This document shows positions 11,301-20,700 of a DNA stretch of 64,000 nucleotides, in pieces. The DNA comes from Hyalella azteca (taxonomy: Eukaryota; Arthropoda; Malacostraca; Amphipoda; Hyalellidae), in contig NW_025946076.1 of assembly GCF_000764305.2 (NCBI RefSeq), forward strand, positions 1,877 to 65,876, read 5' to 3'. Position numbers and translations under genes: made by a program. The first letter of the stretch is position 1; each line of letters begins with the position of its first letter. A model generated the notes under the pieces. It made no database searches. It saw only the letters and a program-made list of their open reading frames with translations, and was not told the DNA's origin.

Positions 11301-14300
11301 ATGTTATCTCTGAAATAGTGTTTTCTCATATAACATCTTATTTAATATAACTTTTATCACAATAATGTTATATCTCAGAGGACATATTATTTCATTTAAA
11401 TCCCGTGTTGACGATGCTTCACAGATTCGGATAAGTACGTGAGAGCGGGCCACATTCTTCACGTGTACAACGTGACACGTTCAGATGCTGGGATCTACAC
11501 GTGTCACTCGAGGCAGATCTCACCTCGTATGTCACACGTGGACTCGTTCAAGATCAACGTAACGGTCCTGCGTAAGTTACGAGAGTTTTTTATTTGTTAG
11601 GCGAACTCTGCTTAGGTTGACTTTTTATTGGTTTCTTGTGCTTGTTTTCTTTGTTATTTATCTACTATTTTGTATCATATATGAATATAATATCCATACA
11701 AATAAAACTTATAATATTAATTGGATTTCTGTCGAGTAAGTTACTCACAAATACCGAGAATATTGTTATGTGCTGGACGAAGTCTGCATTAGTTGACTTT
11801 TCATTGGCTTCTTGTGCTTGTTTTATTTTATATTTATCCACTTTTGTTAGTATTTTTTACCCATATAACATTCATTAAAATAATATTTTTTATTATTAAT
11901 TGGATTTTTGTCGATATAATTTGTTCGGTATCAAGCCATCGAATGTCTGCGCAGGTGACGCGCATATTACGCCTTGCAATGCTCCTTATATCCTTTATAT
12001 CTCAAATAACTTTATATTTATATCCTTTATATCTCAAATAACTTTATATTTATATCCTTTATATCTCAAAGAACTTTATATTTATTATTGACTGCTTTGA
12101 TGGGACTGCGTGTGTTAAATTTTTCATTGTCGTTGTAAGATCATCGTATATTGCCTGATGGGACTTTATAACTCTAATGCCTCGTTGTCATCAGGTTTTT
12201 GCGTGGAAATTCTTAGAACAGCGCTAGCAAGTGTGCAGTGAGCCTGAACTTTGAGCATCAGCTGCCGATTACTTCATATATTATAAAATTATTTGTAATT
12301 TTTTCCCAACTTTTTTTAAATATAAGAGAAGTGTTCAAGTTCATTCTATATCGGATGCGAATAAGATTGTGATTCAGTTTTATATTTATTAAATTTTGAG
12401 ACATGAGCAAACGTCATCGGTCATTTGACTGCAGAATTGGATTTCATCCGTCATATTTGCTTCTACCGCTGCATTATACCTTAAAATTCCTCGTTTATTA
12501 AAATGAGAATAAAATTTTCTTCAATATCCTGTTGATTTAATGGTTTTATTATCATCAGATCCACCACAGTTCACGACCACGAACGACTCAGAACATTTTG
12601 GCTTCGTGCAAGGAGTGGCAAACTTGAGCTGTTCAGTCGACGCAGATCCGGCCGCTAATTTCACGTGGTATAAGGACGGCCAAGAGCTAAGAGCTAAGCT
12701 TATTTTTGAGGAAAAAGAATCATCTGAAAACCAGACAAACTCTAGACCGTGTCAGTAGCATTGGACATCGTCACAGCCGTGCTGCAGAACGTCCAAACGG
12801 GCCGTTATTGCAGCTTCACCAGGTAGAACAACGGCACGATCGTTCTAAAGAACACCCAACGGATGACCGTTATACCATACGGCAGGATGGCGGGACTAGT
12901 TACCTACAGGTGGGTTTAGACTTAGCTTCATTTTGTGTTGCGGGTTGACTTTTTCTTGTAGTGAACTGTGAGTTAAGTGAACTTTGTTACATATTAATAT
13001 ATTCTATGTTACTCATTCCTGCGGAAAAATAAATGCAAACTTACAACATAATTTGACGAACTTTTCGATTCTCAGTTTAGTACAGGAAAACAAAACGTAC
13101 CTACCGTTCATATACTTTTAGTATAGCGTCGCAAAGCTAAACATTCCGACCATGAACACAAAAATTTTCTTTTATAAACATCTCTGCAGTATCTTGCAGT
13201 AAAACAGAACGTTACTCCTTCACTAACATGTAATAGAACTAACCTTTGTCAGACTTCATAATTGTGTAACGTTATAATCGTACCGAGTGTAGATCGAGTT
13301 GTACCTATGAAACTCGACAAGGGTTAAACTTTACAATTCTGAACATGAATATGCCTTCAATATCAATCTGGTTAACAAAATTTATTCTTCCCGCCTTATA
13401 TCAACACCCAAGAGCATAAATATACCTTCAGTATAGTACAGTAAAACCAATTCAACTCAATCAACAGATCAACATCACCGACGAGTCAGTGTTCGGCCGT
13501 TACGAGTGTCGGGCAGCCAACGCGCTGGGCAGCGACAGCAGAACTTTCTCCCTTAAACGCGGCGTCCGGCCTCCTACACCTCACATCGACGTGAGATCTT
13601 ACTGCTTTTTCATAATAATTATCATGAATATTTATCTTAGTAATAAATAATGTTAATAGATTTCTAATATAATTATCGCTAATCATTCCTGTGCCAATGA
13701 ATTCGTATCAGGGAGCTTAAGATTCTAAAGCATTTCAAGCAAGCAAAATTATGATTTTCCACCTGAAAATCAGAGAGGAAGACTTACTATCTTAACTTAT
13801 CTTTTTATCTTTTTTACTTTCAAACATAGAAAACATGTCAGTTTTCTTTATAGCATACATTTCTTTCACAATAAATTGCACCTCTGGGTAGCAGCAGCGT
13901 TGTAAACCACGCCGCTACCAGACGCTCATCACATTTGCCATGTTGTGACCCACATCAGTACGGCAACATCGACGTCCCAGATCTCCTGCATTAAGTTTAT
14001 TTCCCTCGAGTGCCAGACGAAGCTAGAGTTATTCACTGAGACTTCCCTCAGAACCATTGCAGTGCCCTCAGATGTGCCCTCATTCTCGTCCCCATACTAA
14101 TTTCGCGGCCGCAAGTATGTCCCATAGGTCAGAGGCATCTCATGCATACATCTCTTATTCCATTTGCGTTAGGAATGATTCTGATATCTTAGATATTCGT
14201 GGAGCATCAATCCTCAGTATAGAGCGTACAATCTGATGGCATTCCTAAGAAGATCAGGGAACTCACATATTAGTTCATTTAAATGCAGTGTTTCCCTACC

Positions 14301-16500
14301 TGTTATCATTAATTGCCAATTATGATTTTATACATTTCGATAATCGCAATTTATTTTTGAGAGGCTCAAGCGGGGGTTAAGATGACAACTGAATTGGGGG
14401 TCGAAATAATGTGAGGTCTAGTACCTTTATTTACCCAACTTGTTAAGAGTACTTCAGATCATCATATTCGTACCACGTTTTATATTATATTATATTATAT
14501 TATATTATATAATTATATATTATATTATTGGCCATTTACCATGAATTATTTCGGTTTTTAGTAGGTAATGTAGAAAAATCACGGCACTGGCCAAAGCATT
14601 AATTATATATTTGGTACAAATTCAAGGCTCAAATAACTCTATTATTTATTTTCGATGTATATACACTTGATATTGACATATCGTATGGAAGAAAATATGC
14701 TTATCATTCTATCAGCTTCCTGAAATTTAGTCGTTAAACCTCTAGTGGCGGTTTACGATAAGACGTTGACTGCATACGAGCAACAGTTTATTAATCTACA
14801 AATTATTATTTTGGATATTTGGGATGATATGATAAAAAAATTGCATAGATAATTGGGGCTGGACAACGGGCGGATTAACGGCCTTGGTTAATTGTAATCA
14901 TATAAACGATTTTGGACAAAGCTAAATTCCGACGAACTCTACGGAAATGAGTCTTTATATTTAAGTATGTCATCCTGAAGTCACCGAGATTTGAAATTGT
15001 AAACCATCCAACATGAATTTACTGTTCCATTTGTGATGTATTATTCAAGAAGAAAATTCTCCGGATAGTCTAGTAAATGAACTATCACATGAATATCTCA
15101 CCAAATATGGTTCTACAGTCGCAATTTAATTGCATGCACTCAAAATTGCACAATGTTCTAGACTTTGTTTTCACTTCACCATACCCATTAAAAAATATAA
15201 CTCAGTACTCACTGCAATGAGTGACAGAGAGCGCATTTTCTCATCGACGAAAACGTGAAGTCACGGACGGACATACAGACGGACTGACATGACGAGCACA
15301 ATAGCGCATTTTTTCCATAAATGAGAAAATGCGCTAAAAATTGCTGTAGCTTTTCCAAATTTATCTCAAATATTAAAAAATTAATTGTTATGTTTCAGAT
15401 CGTGTCTCAGGACAGCCACAGCATCGCGCTGTCTCTGCGTGTCGGGGACCAAGTCTCTGACGAGGGCCAGCACATCACAGGCTATGCGGTGCTTTATAAG
15501 AAGGGTGGCGACAAAAGCAGCCTTATGCATCACTTCCATAAAGGCGAGAGTACATGAGTATATATGCAGGATTGTAGCTCGGCTTCTATATTTCCTTATA
15601 AAGATCATTTAATGCTTCGAGTTTCCCGAAATGCTCGAAATTTAAAACAAAGTACTTATTTCAAAATATTCAAATTCCGAAATGTTGTAATGTTTACTCC
15701 ACGTGTTTTTTGTATGCCTGGATTTACCACGTGCATGTACATACGAAATTTATAACAAGCACCAAGAATTTACGCTGAGGTTGACATTCGTGCTGTCGTT
15801 TGGCTTGCCTTATTTGCCATTCCTAATCGTTAAACATAATATTCTTAATTCTCCAAGCAATTTCTTTTGATCCTTAACAAGAAATAAATTAGATAATGAA
15901 AGTGGGAAAGCTCTGTGAATCGGTATAAACATTCAGAAGAGTATTATGAATCATATTTTTTTTTAATTTTAGGATATGCTCGTAATGTCTGTTCTTAATT
16001 GAACCTAAAATATAGGCTCAGTTAATAAATTATATTCGCTACATGAATGTCGCTGTCTTTTCATTGCGTATTTTGTGCCCTCGCCTCCGAAATCTCATGA
16101 TCCTCCCCCACCTTCAGTCCTCGAACTCAATATAAAACGAGCCAAACAATTGAATCATTCAATCGAAAGTTTATTTTATACTCTTTATTACACGAATAAA
16201 TTTATATTTTCAAATTTAAGAATAAGATTTGTCCATTATTCCAGTTTACCGATGTTTGAACATATGATTTTCGCTCAACTTGCAGACGGACCTTTCATCC
16301 TGACCGACCTGCAGCCTGCGACCGTGTATGTACTGCAGGCTGCCAGCCGAAACATAGCCGGGATGTCGCCATATTCAGAGCAGATCGTGCGCCGAACAGA
16401 CAACCTCACCACGGCCAGAGTTGCGGCCGTAAGCGCAGCTTCCAACGGCCAGTTATATCATGTGTTGTTATTGCTCTCTTTTTATGCCAAACTTAGATAA
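8234..16500 (+). CDS. Ig/FnIII cell-adhesion protein, 3' part of gene (Klingon/Wrapper/Fasciclin-2-like)
   Basis: Six exons on the plus strand: 8,234-8,398, 11,425-11,571, 12,559-12,909 (internally out of frame), 13,468-13,590, 15,399-15,549 and 16,286-16,428 or 16,500. Exons 1+2 make one Ig domain (VVTC, then IWW, then DAGIYTC). Exons 3+4 make a second (ANLSC, FTWYKDG, then GRYECRAANALG). Exons 5+6 make one FnIII domain (GYAVLYKK, then LQPATVYVLQAASRNIAG). Splice phases match at all five junctions (1, 1, 0, 0, 1), which is strong evidence for one gene. In insects the Klingon and Wrapper families have three Ig domains, one FnIII domain and a GPI anchor; the order here fits the 3' two thirds of such a protein. 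Fasciclin-2 also ends Ig-FnIII and is not excluded. Expected site: outer cell surface, in neuron or glia adhesion (inferred from the family). The signal peptide and first Ig exons were not found. Confidence 0.8.
8453..8720 (+). mobile_element. Copy 1 of ACACTCAG-type inverted-repeat element
   Basis: Starts TTACACTCAGGGAAATGAG and contains CATCCTGACC and a CGGACAATATGGCC block, as in the copies at 38,706 and 43,110. The right end is overgrown by a small cluster of TTATGGCCAA-type repeats (about 8,640-8,705). It lies in the first intron of the Ig gene. Confidence 0.6.
8721..8935 (+). mobile_element. Copy 2 of the same element family, diverged
   Basis: Shares the ordered blocks GATGCACTTCTGACC, TCTCTGTTCTTGCTG, GAGAAAGTGTGTCC and GGGCAATATGGTCC with the other copies. 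No clear terminal repeats remain. Confidence 0.5.
8936..9560. other. Intron, nothing recognised
   Basis: Intron sequence of the Ig gene. GGTACCTTCATTGG-like words recur near 9,070-9,120, but no array or gene is visible. Confidence 0.6.
9561..9629. repeat. 20 bp inverted repeat (hairpin)
   Basis: GTTTGATTGAAGATCAGAGC at 9,561-9,580 pairs with 9,610-9,629; 19 of 20 positions match, with a 29-base AT-rich loop. It may be a small foldback element or a structured RNA. It lies in the intron of the Ig gene. Confidence 0.75.
9630..10535. other. Intron, nothing recognised
   Basis: AT-rich intron sequence. The phrase CCTACAA(C/G)AATTC occurs three times near 10,130-10,205 at a spacing of about 30 bases, a very short decayed tandem repeat. 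Confidence 0.6.
10536..10640 (-). mobile_element. Copy of AGCGCATTTTCTCAT inverted-repeat element, one end
   Basis: Begins AGCGCATTTTCTCAT and continues as a close match to the reverse complement of 15,230-15,335: a second ATGCACTATTATGCTCG-type block, then a TCCG/TCTG-rich core. The far terminal repeat is not found; a 19 bp array occupies its place. Confidence 0.75.
10581..10636. repeat. TCCG/TCTG tetranucleotide repeat
   Basis: About 14 units of TCCG with some TCTG, forming the core of the inverted-repeat element. Confidence 0.95.
10654..10800. repeat. 19 bp minisatellite
   Basis: GTGAGGGAAGTCCGTTGTA repeated about five times regularly, then degenerate units. It directly follows the TCCG repeat. 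Confidence 0.9.
10854..10979. repeat. Two exact 55 bp direct repeats
   Basis: Copies at 10,854-10,908 and 10,925-10,979 start CCGTAATTTGCTAGGCATTT and end CTTCGTCT. They are identical by eye and separated by 16 bases, so the duplication is recent. Confidence 0.93.
11425..11571 (+). CDS. Ig exon 2 (C-terminal half of the Ig domain)
   Basis: The acceptor is GATGCTTCACAG and the donor is C|GTAAGT at 11,572. The exon reads DKYVRAGHILHVYNV, then TRSDAGIYTCHSRQI, then an ending FKINVTVL. DAGIYTC is the classic Ig F-strand motif with the second disulphide Cys. It needs one base from exon 1 and passes one base on; both fit (Asp and His codons). Confidence 0.9.
11601..11920. repeat. Diverged tandem duplication, about 176 bp unit, in intron
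   Basis: GACTTTTTATTGGTTTCTTG..TGCTTGTTTT and a later ATTAATTGGATTTCTGTCGA occur at 11,601 onward and again with changes from 11,777 onward. Confidence 0.75.
11989..12084. repeat. 32 bp minisatellite, 3 units
   Basis: TATCCTTTATATCTCAAATA plus ACTTTATATTTA, three consecutive units, almost identical. Confidence 0.95.
12085..12558. other. Intron, nothing recognised
   Basis: AT-rich intron sequence leading to the acceptor TTATCATCAG of Ig exon 3. Confidence 0.6.
12559..12909 (+). CDS. Ig exon 3, internally out of frame
   Basis: The acceptor is TTATCATCAG and the donor is CAG|GTGGGT at 12,910. The start is in frame with exon 2 and reads PPQFTTTNDSEHFGF, then VANLSCSVDADPAANFTWYK (Ig B-strand Cys and C-strand Trp), to a stop at 12,756. 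The end is in another frame (DDRYTIRQDGGTSYLQ) that joins exon 4 correctly. Between them, in the third frame, 12,746-12,823 reads LDIVTAVLQNVQTGRYCSF, itself an Ig F-strand-like segment with Cys at a normal distance from ANLSC. I found no micro-intron with proper borders and phase. Sequence error, pseudo-exon or two adjacent alternative exon parts remain possible. Confidence 0.75.
12910..13467. other. Intron, nothing recognised
   Basis: Intron between Ig exons 3 and 4. It contains loosely similar TATACxTTxAGTATAG phrases but no array. Confidence 0.6.
13468..13590 (+). CDS. Ig exon 4
   Basis: The acceptor is CAATCAACAG and the donor is GAC|GTGAGA. It is 41 codons, phase 0 at both ends. It reads INITDESVFGRYECRAANAL, with the F-strand Cys, then a G-strand ending RTFSLKRGVRPPTPHID, which makes the linker into the FnIII domain. 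Confidence 0.92.
13591..15229. other. Intron, nothing coding recognised
   Basis: Intron between the Ig and FnIII parts. It holds a GC-richer stretch at about 13,900-14,120 without a recognisable product, and an AT microsatellite listed separately. Confidence 0.6.
14482..14527. repeat. TATTA-type microsatellite
   Basis: A run of ATTAT/ATATT pentamers, then an AATTATATATT tail. Confidence 0.9.
15230..15335. mobile_element. 106 bp MITE-like element with perfect 15 bp terminal inverted repeats
   Basis: The left end AGCGCATTTTCTCAT (15,230-15,244) is the exact reverse complement of the right end ATGAGAAAATGCGCT (15,321-15,335). The interior has GGACGGACATACAGACGGAC and a second AGCGCATTTTTTCC block. 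Its reverse complement matches 10,536-10,640. It has no coding capacity, so a non-autonomous element is inferred. No target-site duplication is evident. It lies in the intron 5' of FnIII exon 1. Confidence 0.82.
15399..15549 (+). CDS. FnIII exon 1
   Basis: The acceptor is TTATGTTTCAG; the donor chosen is GAGA|GTACAT at 15,550. Phase 0 in, one base out. It reads IVSQDSHSIALSLRVGD, then HITGYAVLYKKGG, matching the B, C and C' strands of a fibronectin type III domain. The Tyr and Lys of GYAVLYKK are typical. The outgoing base plus AC of the next exon makes Asn and keeps the frame. Confidence 0.88.
15550..16285. other. Intron, nothing recognised
   Basis: AT-rich intron between the two halves of the FnIII domain. 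Open frames run through parts of it by chance. Confidence 0.6.
16286..16500 (+). CDS. FnIII exon 2 with possible GPI-anchor-type C terminus
   Basis: The acceptor is CTCAACTTGCAG. It reads GPFILTDLQPATVYVLQAA, then SRNIAGMSPYSEQIVRRTDN, the E-F-G strands of an FnIII domain with the L.P.T.Y motif. Two ends are possible. A good donor (GCC|GTAAGC) at 16,429 would splice to an exon not identified here. Reading on gives AASNGQLYHVLLLLSFYAKL then Arg and a stop at 16,498-16,500. Small residues, a spacer and a hydrophobic tail at the very C terminus are the pattern of a GPI-attachment signal, which Klingon and Wrapper relatives have. The hydrophobic run is short, so this is a moderate inference. Confidence 0.85.
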
Positions 16501-16685
16501 AATTATGTTTAAAATTTTTAAAATCCCCTAGAATAAAGAAGGTGTTTATATTATTAAAATACAGCATCACCACCGCCTGAGTGACCACCGTCATCGCCAT
16601 TTCTGAAGACAGGTTCAACCATCTGTTGTTATTGCGCTCGCTCTTCATGAAAACTTCGATGAAATTACTTCTACAATTTTATAGT
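16449..16685. repeat. Diverged partial duplication of the gene's 3' end
   Basis: 16,450-16,515 (GTGTTGTTATTGCTCTCTTT onward) resembles 16,615-16,682 (CTGTTGTTATTGCGCTCGCT onward), including the AAACTT..GAT..AAAAT tail. The second copy follows an acceptor-like AAAATACAG at 16,564 but soon meets stops. Confidence 0.55.
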
Positions 16686-17600
16686 GAAATTTGCTTCTGT
16701 GTATAAAGAATATAAGATAAAATTAAAATATGAATTTAATCTTTCGAGTGACGAGATTAAATGCTTAACAGGATTTGATATAACCAAATAATAATTCATC
16801 ATTGAAATGAGACGTGCAAGAGAAAAATATAATGATTTTTCTCTGATTGATGACTTGAACGATATCTTACAAAATGAAAAATGATTTGTGAAAAAAAATT
16901 TATAATAAACTTTCTACATGCCCATTATTTTGAAGTGTGAATAATTAACTTCATCATCGATATTGTTGGTACCAGGTTCACTGCCATTTATTGGCCTATA
17001 TAAAGACGAACTATATTGACAATGGTAGCTTATTGTTGACATAAAATAAAGGAGCCTAAAGGTGTAAAGAAATATTGATCAAATGGCTTAGAGAAATTAG
17101 GATGGAAATATTCGAAGAAATTACTATTCAAATATTTTAAATAGTTGAGATAGAAATGTTTAAAAAATTTAAGTCGTTTCGAAATTAGTAATTAATTCAT
17201 AGTTATCATCAATTGGTTTCATTAAGTATATTGAAACTTTGAATATGGCAAGTTTTTGGGACCATGTTATCTAACCTTAATTTAAAAATAATTACAATGT
17301 TATTTATTAATTTCCTACTCTAATAACAATCGAATTGCATTCATGTCCAATAACCTTGATTTATAAATAATCAAAATATTATTTATCAATCTCTACCTAT
17401 AATAACTATTGAATGGCATTCATGTCTAATTATTAGTTATTTCTAATTTAAAAAAAAAAACATTAACTTTCTTGCTAATTTTATAGCAGTGTTTTTTTCT
17501 GTGTTTAACAAATCTTATTCTCTGTGCAAAAATTTATTTTAAATTTGCAGCTTCTCCACATAAGTTTCTTTCGTTGTATTGTTTTCTTCTTGACAAAAAT
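16686..17600. other. No gene recognised
   Basis: Very AT-rich sequence after the last recognised exon. A diverged direct duplication is visible near 17,260-17,450 (TAACCTT.ATTTA.AAATAAT.A.AATatTTATT and CTC.TAATAAC.AT.GAATTGCATTCATGTC phrases repeat). Confidence 0.5.
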
Positions 17601-17748
17601 CTTTGTACTTCTGTTTGTACAAAAAATCTTTGTACTTCTGTTTGTACAAAAGTCTTTGTACTTCTGTTTGTACAAAAATCTTCGTACTTCAGTTTGTACA
17701 AAAATCTTTGTACTTCTGTTTGTACAAAAGTCTTTGTACTTCTGTTTG
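17601..17748. repeat. 26 bp minisatellite, about 6 units
   Basis: CTTTGTACTTCTGTTTGTAC followed by five or six A and T. Each unit carries a GTAC pair that can fold on itself. The open frames on both strands (KDFCTNRST, SLYFCLYK runs) come from the array and are not a protein. Confidence 0.95.
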
Positions 17749-20374
17749 TAGTGTTCAATATGTTCAGGTGAAGGTTTTTTCACGGGAATCTTCTGCTTGC
17801 GGGCGCATTATTTCGACTCTAAAATGCATCGCTGCGCATTACCTGGACCGAAACTTTCGATCAAGTTGAAATCTTTCCATGTGCCAGGCGAATTTTTTCA
17901 GGCTTCACGTAATTAAAAGATCGGCGAGACTTTTTCGCCGTAGTATTAGACCGGCCGTTATTTTCCTGCGCCAAACTCCAGCACCTGCTGAAATGGAGGA
18001 GAAAAACCGGAGAAATTACCGGAAATTCTTGTATATTTTCGCAAAATCCAAAAATTATTTCTTCAAATTTGAGGCACGTCATTATGTAAACAATCCAAAT
18101 TAATTGTTTGTATAAATTTACCATTTCCTGATTCAATACAACCTCCATTACAGCAGTTTTTGCTCAACAGGAATAATGAATTAATTGAACAATTGTTCAC
18201 TTTGATCAATTCATTTGCCCCAGAAAGCAGTTCTAATCAAAATATTTTTTCGAATTCTGAAATTTCGATTTGGCTTCAAACACGTAATCAATTCGCGCAG
18301 GCTTCTTGTTCAGCTCCGCTGGCATCAAAGCAATCGAATTAAAATTGAGAAAATTTTCACAAAAATAATCAGGAAGTCGGGGAATGCAATCAGCGTCTCG
18401 ATTTTTAGTTCAATTGCTAAAACATTTTCGCTGTTAGCAGTTGGATTTCAAGTTGTTATTCTCGTTCATTCGCTTCAATTAGAATATGAAACATTTGCTA
18501 ATATTTATTAAGTAAACCCAAAATACACATTAAATAGCATCAAATTTTTCCGACATTGCTTTTGCTGTCAAATATTCGTCAACATAAGAGTGCTGTAGGA
18601 TATTATTGCGCTGTTTCATGAAATTATGAACTGAGAGCAATAAAACTGTCATATGCTGAAATGATGTGGATATATCATTACCAGAAAGATATTAAAAAAA
18701 GATGCATTTATGAAATGCTAGGCATTGTGAATGAGTAATTAAGTGTGCCAAATTAAAAAAAGATGAGAAGAGTTGAACAAAAGAATGTTTTGAAGAGTTG
18801 AACGAAAGTTGTTCTGTTCTCTTTTCCAACGCCATACATGAATGTAATTTTGACCACCAAATTTAAACAAAGTCTTTTCATTTCATAAACTCGAGCTTCA
18901 TTGATGATGACGCCCAAATAATTAATATAAAACTAACAACTGATGGAATTAAAGTTTTTTTCTTTTGGCTCACACATATAACTTCGAATTTGTGTCATAT
19001 AGAAAAATCCTGCCCTAGATCAAAAGACGTGCAAACTTAGCAGTTGATAATCTCTTTTTGTAACTTTTTTGCTACTCTAGCATTTTATTTCCAGTTTCTC
19101 ATTTTTGTTCATGCGATTTTGGTTCAGCTAAAGCTATTATGTTTTTATCGAATAGATTTACCCCTGCAAAAGTGCCCTGAAAATTTATTAAATGCAAATT
19201 TAACCCCATGAATGCGAATGAATATTGAAGCCATGCCCCTCAAATGTCGCCAACTTATTTAATTTGAACTTTTTTAATGCCTCAGAGCTTTCATTTCTAG
19301 AGTTAATATTTTACGACCCTACGTGTCGTAAAACTCCACGAATTTCTTCAAGTCGTGGCAATTATGAAAAAACGCGACTGCGGCTCACGCAGCTATTTAT
19401 AATGACTAATTATTTAATCTACGAGTATATTTCATGATATTTCACGTAAAATAATAAAAATATTATAAAAAATATTCCATGAGTGGTGAGAAAATATTTT
19501 ACCATGCGTTCCTGGTCCGTACAGATCATATTTCACCACGTGTGTCATGTCAATGCTGTAATACTGGAAAATCGTGACTGTTTCGTGTTTGATATATCAT
19601 AATATTGAATTTAGCCATTTTTTACGCTTATGGATATTGAGCTTATTTCAGTGAATGTAATGATGATTTGATTTTATAATCAGTATTCAAATCACTTCTT
19701 GTATCTGCGATTTATATTTCGTATTTTTGGGCTTAATTATTGCGGCTACGAATTTACCTATGGTCTTGCCTATGCCAATCAATTATATAATATTTTAAAA
19801 ATATTTTCCATGTTTTTGTCCTATATTTTCGATTCAAATTTAAAGACTTTATTATTAGTCTTGTTAGGGTCCTAAGTATGTAACGGTAAATCTGTTGATG
19901 GTACCTCTTTATAGTTGTTAGCTTTATGAGGATGTAGGATAAATAAGAGTTTATAAAATTTTATGGGTTTAATCCTCATTCAATTAGTCTAGTGGTTAAG
20001 CTTATAAAAATAGTTTAAGATATTATTTAGATATTTTATAGAAGATTATGATCATTGGTCGACACATGAATTTTCCCGTTTCCCTTGAGGTATTGTATCA
20101 TCAGTTGCTTTAGAAAGAGCATTTATTGTTATATATTAAAATTATATTGAATTCCGAACTTTTCTTATCCACCCTGATTCTAAATGCGCTTGAATTCTGG
20201 ATTCATTGATATGCTAACGAAAATTGAAAAAATTGTGTTTTGCTATTTATATACGATAATATATAGGCATATATCGTATATATTCCGATCAGTTGAGTCT
20301 CTTTCATTATTTATGGCGCAGTTCTAATTTGGCATGCTATTCGTTCAAAAATCTCGATTTCTACAGATGAAAGA
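17749..20374. other. No gene recognised
   Basis: A GC-richer stretch lies at about 17,770-18,160 with overlapping short open frames on both strands; the rest is AT-rich. I see no domain, RNA gene or element. Confidence 0.55.
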
Positions 20375-20700
20375 TTAATATTGTAGCCAGTTTAACATGC
20401 TGTCCTGGTTAAGATGTCAAGCAACGTTAACATGCTAATCCGTTAAACTGCTAAGCAGAGCTATCCTGCTAAATAGGTTGATATGTTACGCTGGGTTAAG
20501 ATGGTACTCGGTTTAACAGGATTTGCGGTTTTACAGGATTCGCCGGGTTAAAATTCTACTCTATAGTAAACCGCTTCACCTGGTTAACCTCCTACGCTGG
20601 ATCCCGCCTTGATAACAACACACTTTCCGTACTGATAACACGCTTTCCAACCCGTCCCGCCTTGATAACACGCTTTCAGGTGAAGCTGCCGTGTTAATTG
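20375..20700. repeat. Degenerate short-unit repeat region
   Basis: Diverged units built from GGTTAA, TGCTAA and AACATGCT words at roughly 20-25 base spacing run to about 20,600. Three copies of a CTTGATAACACGCTTTC-like unit follow to about 20,690. The period is unclear, so it is probably an old array. Confidence 0.55.

Noticed and set aside
12750..12776. Micro-intron that would repair Ig exon 3
   Set aside because: GTGTCA..ACAG would restore phase but is only 27 bases, too short for normal splicing, and it discards no recognisable non-coding sequence.
17505..17783. Cys/Lys/Thr-rich repeat protein (KDFCTNRST)
   Set aside because: Product of the 26 bp array; open in several frames on both strands.
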